A stretch of 46,212 nucleotides of DNA from Dehalococcoidia bacterium (GTDB lineage: Bacteria; Chloroflexota; Dehalococcoidia; Dehalococcoidales; W498), in contig DUEE01000004.1 of the NCBI GenBank assembly GCA_011170285.1, positions 1 to 46,212 on the forward strand, read 5' to 3'. How positions within the stretch are numbered: position 1 is the stretch's first letter; every line of letters begins with the position of its first letter. A program made the position numbers and the translations under genes. The notes under the pieces are model-generated. The model was given only the letters and a program-made list of their open reading frames with translations, did no database searches and was not told where the DNA came from. Shown here in pieces: positions 6,905-16,681 of the stretch.

Positions 6905-6977
6905 TGGAGCTGGGGGGATTCGAACCCCCTACCTTTTGACTGCCAGTCAAACGTTCTCCCGATTGAACTACAGCCCC
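6905..6977 (-). tRNA. tRNA-Ala (anticodon GGC)
   Basis: The reverse complement begins GGGGCTG and ends CAGCTCC plus A, giving a paired acceptor stem. The anticodon arm is TTTGA-CTGGCAG-TCAAA, which reads anticodon GGC (Ala). The T arm has GGTTCGAAT within a G/C stem. Length is 73 nt with the discriminator base, and CCA is not encoded. The gene lies 26 bp after the clpC stop, same strand. Its 3' end faces the accessory block, the usual side for island insertion. Confidence 0.95.
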
Positions 6978-7003
6978 ATAAAATATTTTACTGCTTATGT
7001 AAC

Positions 7004-9445
7004 TTATTTAGCAACCTTTGTCGTAAAGGTTAAGGCATCATCTTTAAGGTCGACCATAATGGTGTCACCTTCCCTAAACTCACCTCGCAACAGCTTGGTT
7101 GACAGGGGGTTTTCTACATAGCGCTCAATGGCTCGCCTTAGTGGTCGCGCTCCGAATATTGGGTCAAAGCCTTCCTTAGCCAGCCATGATTTTGCCTCTT
7201 CAGTTATCTCTACCCCTAGCTTACGATCAGCCAGGCGCTTTTGCAAATCCTTTACCAGCAAATCGACTATACTCCTGAGCTGTTCCTCAGTTAGCTCGTG
7301 GAAAACTATAATCTCGTCTATTCGGTTAATGAACTCGGGGCGGAATGTCTTCTTAACCTCACCCATCACCTTTTCCTTCATGCTCTCGTAAGCCTGCTTC
7401 CTGGTTTTGGCCTCGTCCTTCTGTGTAGCAAAGCCGATTATAGACTCGCGCTTGATGAGTTCAACCCCAGTATTGCTGGTCATAATGACTACCGTGTTCT
7501 TAAAATCTACAGTTCGCCCATGACCATCAGTTAGGCGTCCGTCATCAAGGATTTGCAGCAAGGCACCAAACACATCAGGGTGCGCCTTTTCAATTTCATC
7601 AAGCAGGATTACTCGGTAGGGGCGCCGTCTTACTGCCTCGGTAAGCTGTCCCCCCTCCTCAAAGCCAACATAGCCTGGTGGGGCGCCATACAGGCGTGAT
7701 ACGGTATGCTTCTCCTGATACTCTGACATATCTAAGCGCACTATTGCGTTCTCATCATCAAACAGGAATTGAGCTAAGGTGCGAGCCAGCTCAGTCTTGC
7801 CGACCCCGGTTGGACCTAAGAACATAAAGCTACCAATAGGTCGCCTTGGGTCCTTTAACCCGGCTCTGCCTCTCCTGATAGCTTCACAAACGGCGATGAC
7901 CGCTTCTTCCTGATTTATTAGCCGCTGGTGAATTTGTTCCTCCATATGAAGCAACTTCTCGGTTTCACCCGCCAGCATATGTGATACAGGAATACCCGTC
8001 CACTTAGAGATTAACTGGGCAACATTCTCCTCATCTACTATCCCAGAAATCTTCTCCCTGTTTAGCCAACTGCTCTTAGCCTGGTTATAATCGTCCTCCA
8101 GGCGCAGTTTTTCGGCTTTAAGCCGGGCGGCATGCTCATAATCCTGCTGTTGTGAAGCTGCCTCCTCCTCATTAATTAATTGTTTAAGTTTCTGCTCTAG
8201 GGATTTAACCTCAGGCGGGGCACTCTCGGTATCAATGCGCAACTTGCTGGCGGCCTCATCAATGAGGTCAATAGCCTTATCCGGCAAATACCTGTCTGAA
8301 ATATAGCGCTGACTCAGCCGAGCCGCTGCCTCTATAGCCTGGTCGCTTATCTTAATTTTATGATGTGCTTCATACCTGGGGCGTAGCCCTTTAAGCATGT
8401 CAATAGTAGCCTCAATACTGGGTTCACCGACGAATATCGGCTGAAGACGCCGCTCCAACGCTCTATCTTTCTCAATAAACCTACGGTATTCGTCAAGGGT
8501 GGTGGCGCCTACACATTGTAATTCACCATGAGCCAGGGCCGGCTTGAGCATATTACTGGCATCAATAGCTCCCTCAGCGGCTCCTGCCCCGACCACGGTA
8601 TGCATTTCATCAATGAACAATATAATCTCACCCTGTGCCTGCCGAATCTCATCCATTACTGCCTTAAGCCGCTCCTCAAACTCACCACGGAATTTACTCC
8701 CTGCTACCAGAGCCCCCATATCCAGAGCCACTACCTTGCGTTCCTTAAGTGAGTCAGGAACATCATCAGCCACAATCTTCTGTGCCAGTCCCTCAGCAAT
8801 GGCAGTCTTGCCCACCCCGGCATCACCGATTATTACCGGGTTATTCTTGGTCCGCCGGGTGAGTATTTGCATTACCCGCTTAATCTCATCATCACGTCCA
8901 ATAACAGGGTCGAGTTTGCCCTGACGAGCCATCTCAGTCAGGTCACGACCATACTTTTCCAGGGAGCGATACTTGCTCTCTGCACTGGCGTCGGTAACCC
9001 GGTGTCCACCACGAATGCGCTGAAGGGCAGAATACACCTTCTCCTGGTCAACCCCAGAGCTCTTCAGGATGCCAGTCGCCTCACCTCTCTCCTCACCGGC
9101 TATAGAAATCAGCAGGTGTTCGGTGCCGATAAAGTCATCCTTGAGCCTGTCAGCCTCAGACGCTGCTGCTTGTAACAGTTGGGTAATTCGTGGTGTGGCA
9201 TAAATTTGAGTCGCCTCATAAGTAACCTTCGGTGACTTCTCTAGGGCAGCTACCAACTGCTGCTTCACTGTGTCAACATCAACGCCAAGCTCCAGCAATA
9301 TATCACCGACCAGCCCCTTTTCCTGCTGGAGTAGTGCCAGAAGGATATGCTCCACATCCCACTGGCTATGGTGATAGTGACGGACCATCTCCTGGGAGAG
9401 AGCTAATGCCTCCTGTGCCTGCTCGGTAAATCTCTCCTGCCTCAT
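7004..9445 (-). CDS. clpC: AAA+ unfoldase ClpC
   Basis: This encodes 813 residues, the usual ClpC length. There is a double Clp-N repeat (residues 1-145), a first AAA+ module with Walker A GDAGVGKT (207-214) and sensor region [11 protein letters not shown], and a short middle domain containing a UVR-like motif ([14 protein letters not shown]) rather than the long ClpB coiled coil. A second AAA+ module follows with [20 protein letters not shown] and a C-terminal D2-small domain. The tripeptide IGF in [10 protein letters not shown] matches the ClpP-docking loop, so it should feed ClpP rather than act as a disaggregase. ClpP is not in the window. The ATG overlaps the stop of the upstream gene by one base (TAATG), indicating translational coupling. 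No CIRCE element is near it. Confidence 0.93.
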   Translation of the reverse strand: MRQERFTEQAQEALALSQEMVRHYHHSQWDVEHILLALLQQEKGLVGDILLELGVDVDTVKQQLVAALEKSPKVTYEATQIYATPRITQLLQAAASEADRLKDDFIGTEHLLISIAGEERGEATGILKSSGVDQEKVYSALQRIRGGHRVTDASAESKYRSLEKYGRDLTEMARQGKLDPVIGRDDEIKRVMQILTRRTKNNPVIIGDAGVGKTAIAEGLAQKIVADDVPDSLKERKVVALDMGALVAGSKFRGEFEERLKAVMDEIRQAQGEIILFIDEMHTVVGAGAAEGAIDASNMLKPALAHGELQCVGATTLDEYRRFIEKDRALERRLQPIFVGEPSIEATIDMLKGLRPRYEAHHKIKISDQAIEAAARLSQRYISDRYLPDKAIDLIDEAASKLRIDTESAPPEVKSLEQKLKQLINEEEAASQQQDYEHAARLKAEKLRLEDDYNQAKSSWLNREKISGIVDEENVAQLISKWTGIPVSHMLAGETEKLLHMEEQIHQRLINQEEAVIAVCEAIRRGRAGLKDPRRPIGSFMFLGPTGVGKTELARTLAQFLFDDENAIVRLDMSEYQEKHTVSRLYGAPPGYVGFEEGGQLTEAVRRRPYRVILLDEIEKAHPDVFGALLQILDDGRLTDGHGRTVDFKNTVVIMTSNTGVELIKRESIIGFATQKDEAKTRKQAYESMKEKVMGEVKKTFRPEFINRIDEIIVFHELTEEQLRSIVDLLVKDLQKRLADRKLGVEITEEAKSWLAKEGFDPIFGARPLRRAIERYVENPLSTKLLRGEFREGDTIMVDLKDDALTFTTKVAK

Positions 9446-10332
9446 TATAGACTTCCCTCCAAATCGCTCTTAGTGCCCAAGTTAATTTGGATAAAATCTT
9501 CAATCTGTTGTCGAACCTCGGGATGTTCCCAATTATACTCATGTCCTGGGACATTAATGCAATGGCTAAATTTTCTCGGTTTCCCTTCTAGCCGATACTT
9601 AATCCATCTAAAGGGAGTAGCCAAAAAGGTTTTAAGCATAGTTATTATATTCCATTCCATTATAGCGTCAGGCATCAGCCCATTACTATCTATTGCCAGA
9701 GTTCTATTAGTAACTACTCGCCGAGACCTCTGGGTAAAGAGCATACCTAATTCAATACTGTAAGCCTGACCAGGCCCGGATAAGCATTGCATCACTGAAT
9801 TACCGAAGACAGCTCCTTGACTTATTCCTATCAGTATTACCTGGAGATTATTGGTGTAGCGGACTAGAAACTCCACCTCAGCGGCCATCATCTTTGCCTT
9901 GGAGGCAAAGAAACGAAACTGTTCCTTTACATCTCGAATATGCTCCCCCCAACCGCTTCCGGTACGGAAGTATTGGATTAATAACCAGGTATACCCCAGC
10001 CTATCTAGGGTGGTGCTGATCCCGGCAACAATGCTTCTCTCCCATTGCAGGCAGTGCTCTAGTTTGGTAGTGCCCCACCCGCCAGGGTTATGAATAAGGA
10101 GGAAGTCTTTGCCTTGAGCCCTGGAGCAAATATCTAAAAGACGGTTAGTGAAGCCGTCACACTTTTCGGTTTCATTTCCAAAAAGTTGATGAGCCAGATG
10201 GCGAGCTTCCTCGTGCAAGGCTGAATCCTTAGCAGTATTTTTTGACTGCTCGGTGGTATTTTCTACCTTTGGTAAATTATCTTCGTTGTGAAGCTCTTCT
10301 ATTGGCTGGTACAACTGTATATTCCTCCTCAT
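9445..10332 (-). CDS. Alpha/beta-hydrolase-like hypothetical protein
   Basis: This encodes 295 residues from the ATG at 10332, preceded by AGAAGG; an upstream ATG at 10449 would overlap the previous gene by 173 bp. A hydrophobic strand with FLLIHNPGGWG (an oxyanion-side HxPGGWG-like loop) lies in the N-terminal third. A later strand LQVILIGISQGAVFG carries the G-x-S-x-G nucleophile elbow of serine hydrolases, and HEYNWEHPEV near the C-terminus offers a His. No signal peptide is seen. The substrate is unknown. It overlaps the upstream methyltransferase-like gene by 56 bp and couples directly to clpC, so it belongs to a tightly packed operon. Confidence 0.6.
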   Translation of the reverse strand: MRRNIQLYQPIEELHNEDNLPKVENTTEQSKNTAKDSALHEEARHLAHQLFGNETEKCDGFTNRLLDICSRAQGKDFLLIHNPGGWGTTKLEHCLQWERSIVAGISTTLDRLGYTWLLIQYFRTGSGWGEHIRDVKEQFRFFASKAKMMAAEVEFLVRYTNNLQVILIGISQGAVFGNSVMQCLSGPGQAYSIELGMLFTQRSRRVVTNRTLAIDSNGLMPDAIMEWNIITMLKTFLATPFRWIKYRLEGKPRKFSHCINVPGHEYNWEHPEVRQQIEDFIQINLGTKSDLEGSL

Positions 10333-10861
10333 TATTACCTTCTGTCTTACCTCTCTGTTTGAGGTAGGTTGTATTGCCTTTTTGCCAAACCCAGAGGTGG
10401 TGGTCTCGTATAACCCAGCCTCCAATAGATTGTCTGGAGGGATAGGCAATAAAAACAGCTTCAGCTACTCTGTTGAGTTCAGCCAACGCCTTTTTAGCGT
10501 CATTAGTGGTTGGCAAGTGTTCTAGTATGTGACTAGCGAAAGCAGCTCCAAAGCTTTTATTCGAGAATGGGATATGAGTAATATCGGCAATTACCCCTTT
10601 AGGATGGTTGCTTAATGCGCGTGGGTCAATATCAATACAGACATCGCCCCTACCATGTGCTGGCATCTTAAACAGGTGACGAATTGGTTTATTACCCCAG
10701 GGACCGCCGACTATAAGCAGTGGCTTATTGCTCTCTAGGGCATAGGTTATAGCTGCTTTATATTTCCTGTTTTTGTCTCGGATTTCGTCTAGCCAAACAG
10801 CCAACTGCCAGACTCCCACTCCAAGACATATTCCTAATATTATAAACAAAGTAAGGTGCAT
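10277..10861 (-). CDS. Membrane-anchored SAM methyltransferase-like protein
   Basis: This encodes 194 residues. Residues 1-24 form a hydrophobic N-terminal anchor (LTLFIILGICLGVGVWQLAV). Then LLIVGGPWGNKPIRHLF and VCIDIDPRAL resemble motif I and the acidic loop of a Rossmann methyltransferase. IPFSNKSFGAAFASHILEHL matches the 'PFxDxSFDxVxxSHVLEHL' region of class I methyltransferases. The protein is short and the glycine loop is atypical, so catalytic activity is uncertain. It is 16 bp downstream of the VTT gene and overlaps the next gene, suggesting cotranscription. The substrate is unknown; a lipid or envelope component would fit the anchor and neighbours. Confidence 0.6.
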   Translation of the reverse strand: MHLTLFIILGICLGVGVWQLAVWLDEIRDKNRKYKAAITYALESNKPLLIVGGPWGNKPIRHLFKMPAHGRGDVCIDIDPRALSNHPKGVIADITHIPFSNKSFGAAFASHILEHLPTTNDAKKALAELNRVAEAVFIAYPSRQSIGGWVIRDHHLWVWQKGNTTYLKQRGKTEGNNEEEYTVVPANRRASQRR

Positions 10862-10877
10862 TATTATATGCTCTCTC

Positions 10878-11522
10878 TTACACTTCCATTAAACCGAATA
10901 AGGAATGCAGCCCAAAATAACCACAAAAGGCGACGAATAGACTCTTAACTGAGGCACCGAGCAAGGAGAAAAGAAAAAATTTATACGGTGGATAGCGGAG
11001 TGCTGCTATAGCAATAGTCATAGGTAAATGAATGGGATTAAATATAGCTGACATGATGAAGACAGCCCATGAACCATGCCGCTGTGCCCACTCCATAGCT
11101 CTGTTATATAAGCGATTATTAAACTTAGCGGTAACTCTTTCAGAAAGACTTCTGCTTCCGTAGCCAATCATAAAGGTAAGCAATTGACCAGAAGCAATGC
11201 CAAGGGCCGTAGTTAGCCCTATCCATACCGGGGCTAATATCCCCCATTGAGAAGCTATAACACTGGGTAAGGTTAATACCAGAAGCCAAAAGGGGAGTGG
11301 TACCGCGGTGATGCTAAAAGTACTGCTGGCGATAAAGGAGATAATGAACAGACCTAGGAGTCCATAGCCAGCCATATATGCTATATCCATTAAATCCTCT
11401 TTATAGTAAATAGCCGCCACACACAGCCCAACAGTAACCACTATTGCTATGACACCTAGATAAATTTCCCTCTTTGGCCAACTATGCTTGGCTTCTATGC
11501 CCATTTGTTCTGCCATGTCCAT
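10878..11522 (-). CDS. VTT/DedA-like integral membrane protein
   Basis: This encodes 214 residues with about five to six hydrophobic segments: YLGVIAIVVTVGLCVAAIYY, AGYGLLGLFIISFIASSTF, PFWLLVLTLPSVIAS, APVWIGLTTALGIASGQLL, and a C-terminal pair around FFLFSLLGASVKSLFVAFCG. The 'F-x-SSTxSITAVPLP' loop and the Gly-rich helix resemble the VTT (SNARE-associated/DedA/YqaA) family of membrane lipid-related proteins. The start is taken as the ATG at 11522, overlapping the upstream stop by one base (TGATG); a GTG lies one codon earlier. Together with two methyltransferase-like genes it may serve envelope lipid metabolism; this is inferred. Confidence 0.65.
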   Translation of the reverse strand: MDMAEQMGIEAKHSWPKREIYLGVIAIVVTVGLCVAAIYYKEDLMDIAYMAGYGLLGLFIISFIASSTFSITAVPLPFWLLVLTLPSVIASQWGILAPVWIGLTTALGIASGQLLTFMIGYGSRSLSERVTAKFNNRLYNRAMEWAQRHGSWAVFIMSAIFNPIHLPMTIAIAALRYPPYKFFLFSLLGASVKSLFVAFCGYFGLHSLFGLMEV

Positions 11523-12076
11523 CACTTAACGAACCTGAGCAATTTATCGTCTCTCCCGGTAAGAGAGAATAAACCTGTAGTATAGCTTAAAACTTTGTCT
11601 CTCATGCTATCATGTATAGCTAGAATACCGTCTTTCTTTAATACTCTGTGTATATCCTCCAATACTGCCCGTCTTTGTTCAATTTCATGAAGGACATCAC
11701 ACATCCAAACTATATCTATACATTCATCAGGCAAACCTGTATTGTTATTAGAGAGTATTGTTTCGATATTGGACAATCCTGCCTTCCTTGACTTCTTCTC
11801 AACTATCTTCAGTTGACGGGGGAAGCAGTCCAAAGCATATACCTTACCCCTCTTGCCTACTATCCTAGCCGCAGGAATGGTAAAATCACCGGTGCCACAG
11901 CCATAGTCCAGAAAGTATTGCCCCTCTTTTACTAAGCTAAATTGCTCCCACTTTCGCTGAATATTTCGTCCGCTATATAAAGCCCTCCATAATGGCCACC
12001 AGTGAATCCAAAGTGCGTAGTGAGCCCTGTATATGGGGTTTAGTTTTGCTTCAATAAAGCGCTCTATCCACTCCAC
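11522..12076 (-). CDS. Class I SAM-dependent methyltransferase
   Basis: This encodes 184 residues from a GTG at 12076, chosen because AGGAGG lies nine bases upstream; the longer TTG start at 12100 lies before that site. YFLDYGCGTGDFTIPAA is motif I, VYALDCFPRQLKIVEKK is motif II, and LPDECIDIVWMCDVLHEI and VLKKDGILAIHD follow in the order of UbiE/arsenite-type methyltransferases. The N-terminal PIYRAHYALWIHWWPLWRAL is aromatic-rich and may be membrane-associated. The substrate cannot be named. It is the first gene of a coupled run that continues through the VTT protein to clpC. Confidence 0.75.
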   Translation of the reverse strand: MEWIERFIEAKLNPIYRAHYALWIHWWPLWRALYSGRNIQRKWEQFSLVKEGQYFLDYGCGTGDFTIPAARIVGKRGKVYALDCFPRQLKIVEKKSRKAGLSNIETILSNNNTGLPDECIDIVWMCDVLHEIEQRRAVLEDIHRVLKKDGILAIHDSMRDKVLSYTTGLFSLTGRDDKLLRFVK

Positions 12077-12229
12077 AAATTCCGTTCCTCCTAAATACAA
12101 ACAGATATTGCTGACAGCATTATTATACCTGTCCTGTAATAACAGCGCAAGGTATTGCTCTCATTATAGGCATTCCTGGGGAGTGCGGAGTCTTTCACCA
12201 AAGGGTTAAGGATGAAGGATAAAGAACGA

Positions 12230-12426
12230 GGCAATCTCATGGTTGCCCCCCCCGAGATTGCTTCGGTCGTCCTTCTGGGAAGGACTCCTCGCAAAGACGA
12301 AAGGGGGTGTCATTGCTGCAATAAAATAGAGATTGTTTATAAACCTCACCCCCTGTATCCCCCTCTCCTTACCAAGGAGAGTGGGAAGTATAGGTTTTGA
12401 AGGGGCTTTGCCCCTTCAATCTTCCC
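12230..12426. repeat. Intergenic dispersed palindromes
   Basis: The 379-bp gap before the pyrG promoter holds no gene. At about 12235-12320 lies a REP-like block with GATTGCTTCGGTCGTCC and CCTCGCAAAGACGA. At 12344-12426 lies a copy of the dispersed repeat: CCTCACCCCCT, then CCCCCTCTCCTT with its inverted partner AAGGAGAG, and a second hairpin GAAGGGGC-TTT-GCCCCTTC (12399-12417). It is oriented with its G-rich end pointing to the minus strand. Confidence 0.7.
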
Positions 12427-12455
12427 TTGATCAACGACCTCGATAAAATAGGAAC

Positions 12456-12484
12456 TTGACAATTAAATTTGCCTACCTTATTAT
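12456..12484 (+). promoter_or_regulatory. Promoter of pyrG
   Basis: TTGACA (12456-12461) and TATTAT (12479-12484) are separated by 17 bp, a near-consensus sigma-70 promoter. The start site would be near 12491, leaving a leader of about 130 nt before the pyrG start. I see no clear terminator-like attenuator in the leader. Confidence 0.7.
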
Positions 12485-12624
12485 ATATATAACAAAACCT
12501 ACTTCTCGCCGATAAAAGGGTGGGAGGAAATACCCCGCACAAACTAGAGGCAGTTTATCACCGGAAGTCTGGTGTATTTCTAAGACATTTTCAACTTTCT
12601 CTATCTTCAAGTTTGGTATTCTGG

Positions 12625-14259
12625 ATGTCAAAGTATATCTTCATTACTGGTGGTGTTGTTAGTTCAGTCGGTAAGGGTATCACTGCCGCTTCCATTGGCA
12701 CTATACTAAAGAGTCGTCAAATTACTGTCTCTGTACAGAAGCTAGATCCTTATCTTAATGTTGACCCAGGAACAATGTCGCCCTATCAGCATGGTGAGGT
12801 ATTTGTCACTCAGGATGGTGCTGAGACTGACCTTGATTTAGGTAACTACGAGCGTTTCATTGATGTTAACCTTACTGCTGAGTCCAATGTTACCTCAGGA
12901 CAAATCTATAGCGCCGTTATTGCCAAGGAGAGGCGGGGTGATTTTCTGGGTGGTACTATTCAGGTGGTGCCCCATGTTACTAACGAAATAAAAGAGCGGT
13001 TTAGGCGATTAGCTCAGAAATCACAGGCTGAGGTAGTTATCATAGAGGTGGGTGGTACGGTAGGTGACATTGAGGGGCAGCCCTTCCTGGAAGCCATCAG
13101 GCAAATGAGAAATGATGTGGGACGGGATAATGTGCTCTACATTCATGTTACCCTCTTCCCCTATCTTACCTCTAGTCAAGAACTGAAGACCAAGCCCACT
13201 CAGCATAGTGTTAATGAGCTCAGGCGCATCGGTATCCAGCCTGATGTTATCATATGTCGCAGCGACTACCCTATCTCGGAGGGGATACGGGATAAAATAT
13301 CCCAGTTCTGTGATGTTGATAGGCAAGCTGTCATCCCCTTACTCACAGTATCTACCATCTATGAGGTACCGCTAGTGCTGGAGGAGGAAGGACTGGGGCA
13401 GCTAATTGGGGATAAGCTTAACCTTAAACCGCGCCCGACAGACTTGAGCCAGTGGCAGGAACTGGTTAGACGCCTTAAAGAAGCCCGTGAGCCGGTTAAT
13501 ATTGTCTTGGTGGGTAAATATGTGGAATTAAAGGATGCCTACTTCTCGGTTCGTGAAGCACTATGCCACGCGGCTCTATATCATAATAGAGATATTAACC
13601 TCATCTGGGTTCACTCTGAGGACTTGGAAAGGGATGGCAGTGAGGCTCTACTACGCTCAGCCCAGGGCATTATCGTTCCTGGCGGCTTTGGGGTTAGAGG
13701 AATTAAGGGTATGATAAAGGCAGTCAGCTATGCCCGAAACAATGAAATCCCCTACTTGGGACTGTGCTTGGGGATGCATGTTATGGTAATTGAGTTGGCT
13801 CGCTATGCCCTGGGCTCAACCGAGCCAAACTCTACCGAGTTTGACTCCTCTACCTCCTACCCGGTTATTGACCTCCTCCCCGAGCAGAAGAATATAGAAA
13901 ACAAAGGCGGTACGATGCGTCTGGGTAATTATCCCTGCCAACTGGTTAATGGTAGCCATGCAGCTAATGCCTATGGAGATGGCTTGGTTTATGAGCGCCA
14001 TAGACACCGTTTTGAATTTAATAATCAATTTCGTAATTTATTACAGGAGGCGGGAATGGTTTATAGTGGGCTATCGCCTGATGGTAGACTGGTAGAAGTC
14101 TGCGAGCTAGCCAGCCATCCCTGGATGGTGAGTTGCCAGTTCCACCCTGAATTTGGCTCTCGTCCTGGTCACCCCCATCCTTTGTTCCGTGATTTTATCG
14201 GCGTGAGCAAGAAAGTATTACGGGAAGGGGCTCAACCACCACTACCCCTTTCGTCCTAG
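12625..14259 (+). CDS. pyrG: CTP synthase
   Basis: This encodes 544 residues, the family length. It catalyses ATP- and glutamine-dependent amination of UTP to [21 protein letters not shown] is the standard N-terminus and sets the start at 12625; an in-frame extension to 12520 has no family support. The amidoligase domain spans about 1-270 ([20 protein letters not shown]). The class I glutamine amidotransferase domain follows, with PGGFG, the nucleophile Cys in LGLCLGMH and the His-Glu pair in QFHPEF. The residue after CLGM is His, where Gln is usual, a local change next to the nucleophile. No Shine-Dalgarno is obvious. A strong promoter lies upstream; fsa/tal and rho follow on the same strand. 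Confidence 0.96.
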   Translation: MSKYIFITGGVVSSVGKGITAASIGTILKSRQITVSVQKLDPYLNVDPGTMSPYQHGEVFVTQDGAETDLDLGNYERFIDVNLTAESNVTSGQIYSAVIAKERRGDFLGGTIQVVPHVTNEIKERFRRLAQKSQAEVVIIEVGGTVGDIEGQPFLEAIRQMRNDVGRDNVLYIHVTLFPYLTSSQELKTKPTQHSVNELRRIGIQPDVIICRSDYPISEGIRDKISQFCDVDRQAVIPLLTVSTIYEVPLVLEEEGLGQLIGDKLNLKPRPTDLSQWQELVRRLKEAREPVNIVLVGKYVELKDAYFSVREALCHAALYHNRDINLIWVHSEDLERDGSEALLRSAQGIIVPGGFGVRGIKGMIKAVSYARNNEIPYLGLCLGMHVMVIELARYALGSTEPNSTEFDSSTSYPVIDLLPEQKNIENKGGTMRLGNYPCQLVNGSHAANAYGDGLVYERHRHRFEFNNQFRNLLQEAGMVYSGLSPDGRLVEVCELASHPWMVSCQFHPEFGSRPGHPHPLFRDFIGVSKKVLREGAQPPLPLSS

Positions 14260-14301
14260 TTTGTGATAAAATACCATCCACTTAGATATAGAGAAAGCTA
14301 A

Positions 14302-14955
14302 ATGCTCATTTTTCTGGACACAGCCAATATTGACCAAATCAGGCAGGCGGCTAATCTGGGCATCATTAGTGGTGTTACAACTAATCCCACACTGATGTCC
14401 AGGGAGAAAGCGGCTGATTATGAAGCTACCATTAAAGAAATCTGCTCTATTATCCCCGGACCTATTTCGGCTGAGGTGCTGGTAGAGGAGGCTCAAGCTA
14501 TGATTGAACAAGCACGAGACATCTCCACCTGGGCACCTAATATCGTGGTTAAGATCCCGGCTACTTCTGCCGGGCTAGAGGCAACATCAGTCTTAGCCAG
14601 AGACAATATAAAGGTAAACTTTACCCTGTGCTTCTCGCTGAATCAAGCTCTCCTCGCCGCCCGAGCTGGGGCTGCCTATGTTAGCCCCTTTGTTGGCAGA
14701 CTGGATGACGCTGGTCATGACGGTATGCAGGTAGTCAAAGATATTGTTGATGTATTTAACCACTATCAACTGCCCACCCAGGTGATTGCTGCCAGCATTC
14801 GTCATCCTCAGCACTGTGTGGTGGCGGCTAAGGCGGGGGCTCATATTGCTACCATTCCCTATGATGTGTTGATGAAGATGATGCATCACCCACTTACGGA
14901 TATAGGCGTGGCTCGCTTCTCTGCCGACTGGCAGCGAATAAAAGAGCAAACATAA
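14302..14955 (+). CDS. Small transaldolase / fructose-6-phosphate aldolase family protein
   Basis: This encodes 217 residues, matching the short TalC/FSA subfamily rather than long transaldolases. MLIFLDTANIDQIRQA and GVTTNPTL form the N-terminal substrate-side motifs. VVKIPAT (about residues 81-87) carries the Schiff-base Lys, and NFTLCFSLNQALLAARAGA and SPFVGRLDD are conserved. The reaction is either transaldolase in the non-oxidative pentose phosphate pathway or a direct fructose-6-phosphate aldolase; sequence alone does not decide. It follows pyrG by 42 bp and lies in the same direction as rho. Confidence 0.9.
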   Translation: MLIFLDTANIDQIRQAANLGIISGVTTNPTLMSREKAADYEATIKEICSIIPGPISAEVLVEEAQAMIEQARDISTWAPNIVVKIPATSAGLEATSVLARDNIKVNFTLCFSLNQALLAARAGAAYVSPFVGRLDDAGHDGMQVVKDIVDVFNHYQLPTQVIAASIRHPQHCVVAAKAGAHIATIPYDVLMKMMHHPLTDIGVARFSADWQRIKEQT

Positions 14956-15051
14956 AAAAGAAAAGATAAAAATGGGAGAATGTTTTTGTCCTTCTTGGAA
15001 GTATTATCTTGAACCTTTAATCTTTGTATATAGAGGGAGTGAGGTTATACT

Positions 15052-16314
15052 ATGAACATTGTTGAACTAGAAAAGAAAAGCAGGAGTGAGTTGATTGAGA
15101 TGGCTAAGACGACGGGTATCTCCGGTTATGCCAGTCTAAAGAAGCAAGACCTCATCATGCGCTTGCTTCAGACATATACCGAGCAGCAGGGCAACATCTT
15201 CTGTAGTGGCACTTTGGATATTATGAGTGATGGCTATGGCTTCCTGAGGCAGGATACCTTGCTGCCCAGCTCAACCAATATCTATGTCTCTCAGTCACAG
15301 ATTCGCCGCTTTAGTTTGCGCAATGGGGATGTAGTTGCCGGTCAGAGCCGACTACCCAAAAATGGTGAGAAATACTATAGCCTGCTCCGGGTGGAGGTAG
15401 TTAATGAGCTTGACCCTGAGCTAGCCAAAAATCGACCGCATTTCGGTTCACTCACTCCCATTTTCCCCAATAAATTAATTAACCTGGAGACCTCAGCCAA
15501 TAACTTATCCACGCGGCTGTTAAACCTCGTTGCCCCTATTGGGCGAGGGCAACGGGGCTTAATTGTGTCACCACCTAAAGCGGGCAAGACAATGCTACTC
15601 AAGGATATAGCCAATGCTACCACCGCTAACTATAGTGATATTCATGTGATGGTATGCCTTATTGGCGAGCGACCGGAGGAGGTTACTGATATGGAGCGCT
15701 CGACCAAAGGCGAGGTGATAAGCGCCACCTTTGACGAACCGGTAGAGAATCAGACCCGGGTGGCAGAGCTGGCACTGGATAAAGCCAAACGAATAGTAGA
15801 AGGGGGTAGGGATGTGCTTATTTTCCTTGATGGCATTACTCGCCTCACCCGCTCCTACAACCTGGCTGTCCCCCCCAGTGGCCGCACCCTATCCGGCGGT
15901 ATTGACCCGGCTGCCCTCTACCCAGCTAAGCGTTTCTTTGGCGCTGCCCGCAATACCGAGGAGGGTGGTAGCCTGACCATTATTACTACCTGCCTCATTG
16001 ATACCGGTAGCCGAATGGACGAGCTTATCTATGAGGAATTCAAGGGGACAGGCAATATGGAGCTTCACCTCGACCGCCGCTTAGCTGAGCGGCGCATCTT
16101 TCCGGCGATGGATATTCAGCGCAGTGGCACCAGACGGGAGGAACTGCTTATGGATGAGGCTACGGTAAGGCAGGTATGGCTACTACGGCGTATGGCATCT
16201 ATGATTTCCTCCGACTCGATTAACTTCGCTGAAGCCACCGAGCGGGTCCTGGACCGAATCAAGAAGACGAAATCTAACGCTGAGTTTCTGGCTACCCTGA
16301 CCAAAGAGCTTTAA
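15052..16314 (+). CDS. rho: Transcription termination factor Rho
   Basis: This encodes 420 residues. An N-terminal Rho-N helical domain (1-45, [19 protein letters not shown]) is followed by an RNA-binding cold-shock-like domain ([15 protein letters not shown], about 54-68). The ATPase core has Walker [20 protein letters not shown], the Walker B-like [12 protein letters not shown] and the Q/R-loop region [26 protein letters not shown]. All signature residues of an active hexameric RNA helicase are present. A GGGAGTGAGG-type ribosome site precedes the ATG. Downstream lies a repeat-bearing intergenic region rather than a clear intrinsic terminator. Confidence 0.96.
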   Translation: MNIVELEKKSRSELIEMAKTTGISGYASLKKQDLIMRLLQTYTEQQGNIFCSGTLDIMSDGYGFLRQDTLLPSSTNIYVSQSQIRRFSLRNGDVVAGQSRLPKNGEKYYSLLRVEVVNELDPELAKNRPHFGSLTPIFPNKLINLETSANNLSTRLLNLVAPIGRGQRGLIVSPPKAGKTMLLKDIANATTANYSDIHVMVCLIGERPEEVTDMERSTKGEVISATFDEPVENQTRVAELALDKAKRIVEGGRDVLIFLDGITRLTRSYNLAVPPSGRTLSGGIDPAALYPAKRFFGAARNTEEGGSLTIITTCLIDTGSRMDELIYEEFKGTGNMELHLDRRLAERRIFPAMDIQRSGTRREELLMDEATVRQVWLLRRMASMISSDSINFAEATERVLDRIKKTKSNAEFLATLTKEL

Positions 16315-16371
16315 CAGAGGGTCTAAGAGGGCAAAGCTCCTCGCAATCCCACTCCTCAAAATGACAATGAA

Positions 16372-16413
16372 GCTGAAAGCTAACTGCTGAAGGCTATTTG
16401 CTGAAAGCTGACT
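16372..16413. repeat. Three tandem 14-bp repeats
   Basis: Three units in direct tandem: GCTGAAAGCTAACT, GCTGAAGGCTATTT and GCTGAAAGCTGACT, each 14 bp, between rho and the surface-protein promoter. They are imperfect copies without coding potential. They could be simple sequence drift or protein-binding sites. Confidence 0.65.
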
Positions 16414-16479
16414 CTAATGACCGAACAGACTTAAAACGAATAGGGATGTGTTACCAAAGTACCAAACGAGCAAAGGGAC

Positions 16480-16507
16480 TTGACAAATAAATATTTTGTG
16501 TTATAGT
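16480..16507 (+). promoter_or_regulatory. Promoter of the surface-protein transcription unit
   Basis: TTGACA (16480-16485) and TATAGT (16502-16507) are separated by 16 bp. The next large gene begins at 16781, so the transcript would carry a leader of about 270 nt that includes a translatable small ORF. Confidence 0.65.
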
Positions 16508-16584
16508 ACTTACATACCTTGATAGATGTGGTATTATATAGGTTGTACAGGTAGTAACCATATAGTAGTTAAGGAGGTGATGCC

Positions 16585-16641
16585 GTGGTAAGAGCCCGAA
16601 GGGGTTGCATGAGGCGACCCTGGAGAGGGAGAGGAAGGTAA
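16585..16641 (+). CDS. Arginine-rich 18-residue leader peptide
   Basis: A full-strength Shine-Dalgarno AAGGAGGTGAT (16571-16581) is followed at ideal spacing by a GTG and an 18-codon frame, MVRARRGCMRRPWRGRGR, ending in TAA. Eight of the 18 residues are Arg. The SD is stronger than that of most genes in the window, which argues against chance. The ORF lies inside the leader of the large surface-protein gene, so a leader-peptide or translation-linked control role is plausible; a small functional peptide is the alternative. No family is known to me. Confidence 0.45.
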   Translation: MVRARRGCMRRPWRGRGR

Positions 16642-16681
16642 ACAAGAAGGAAACCTAAAAAGTAACCTTGTCTCCACAGAG

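Noticed and set aside
12520-12624. N-terminal extension of CTP synthase
   Set aside because: The family begins at [10 protein letters not shown] (12625); the extension has no matching sequence.
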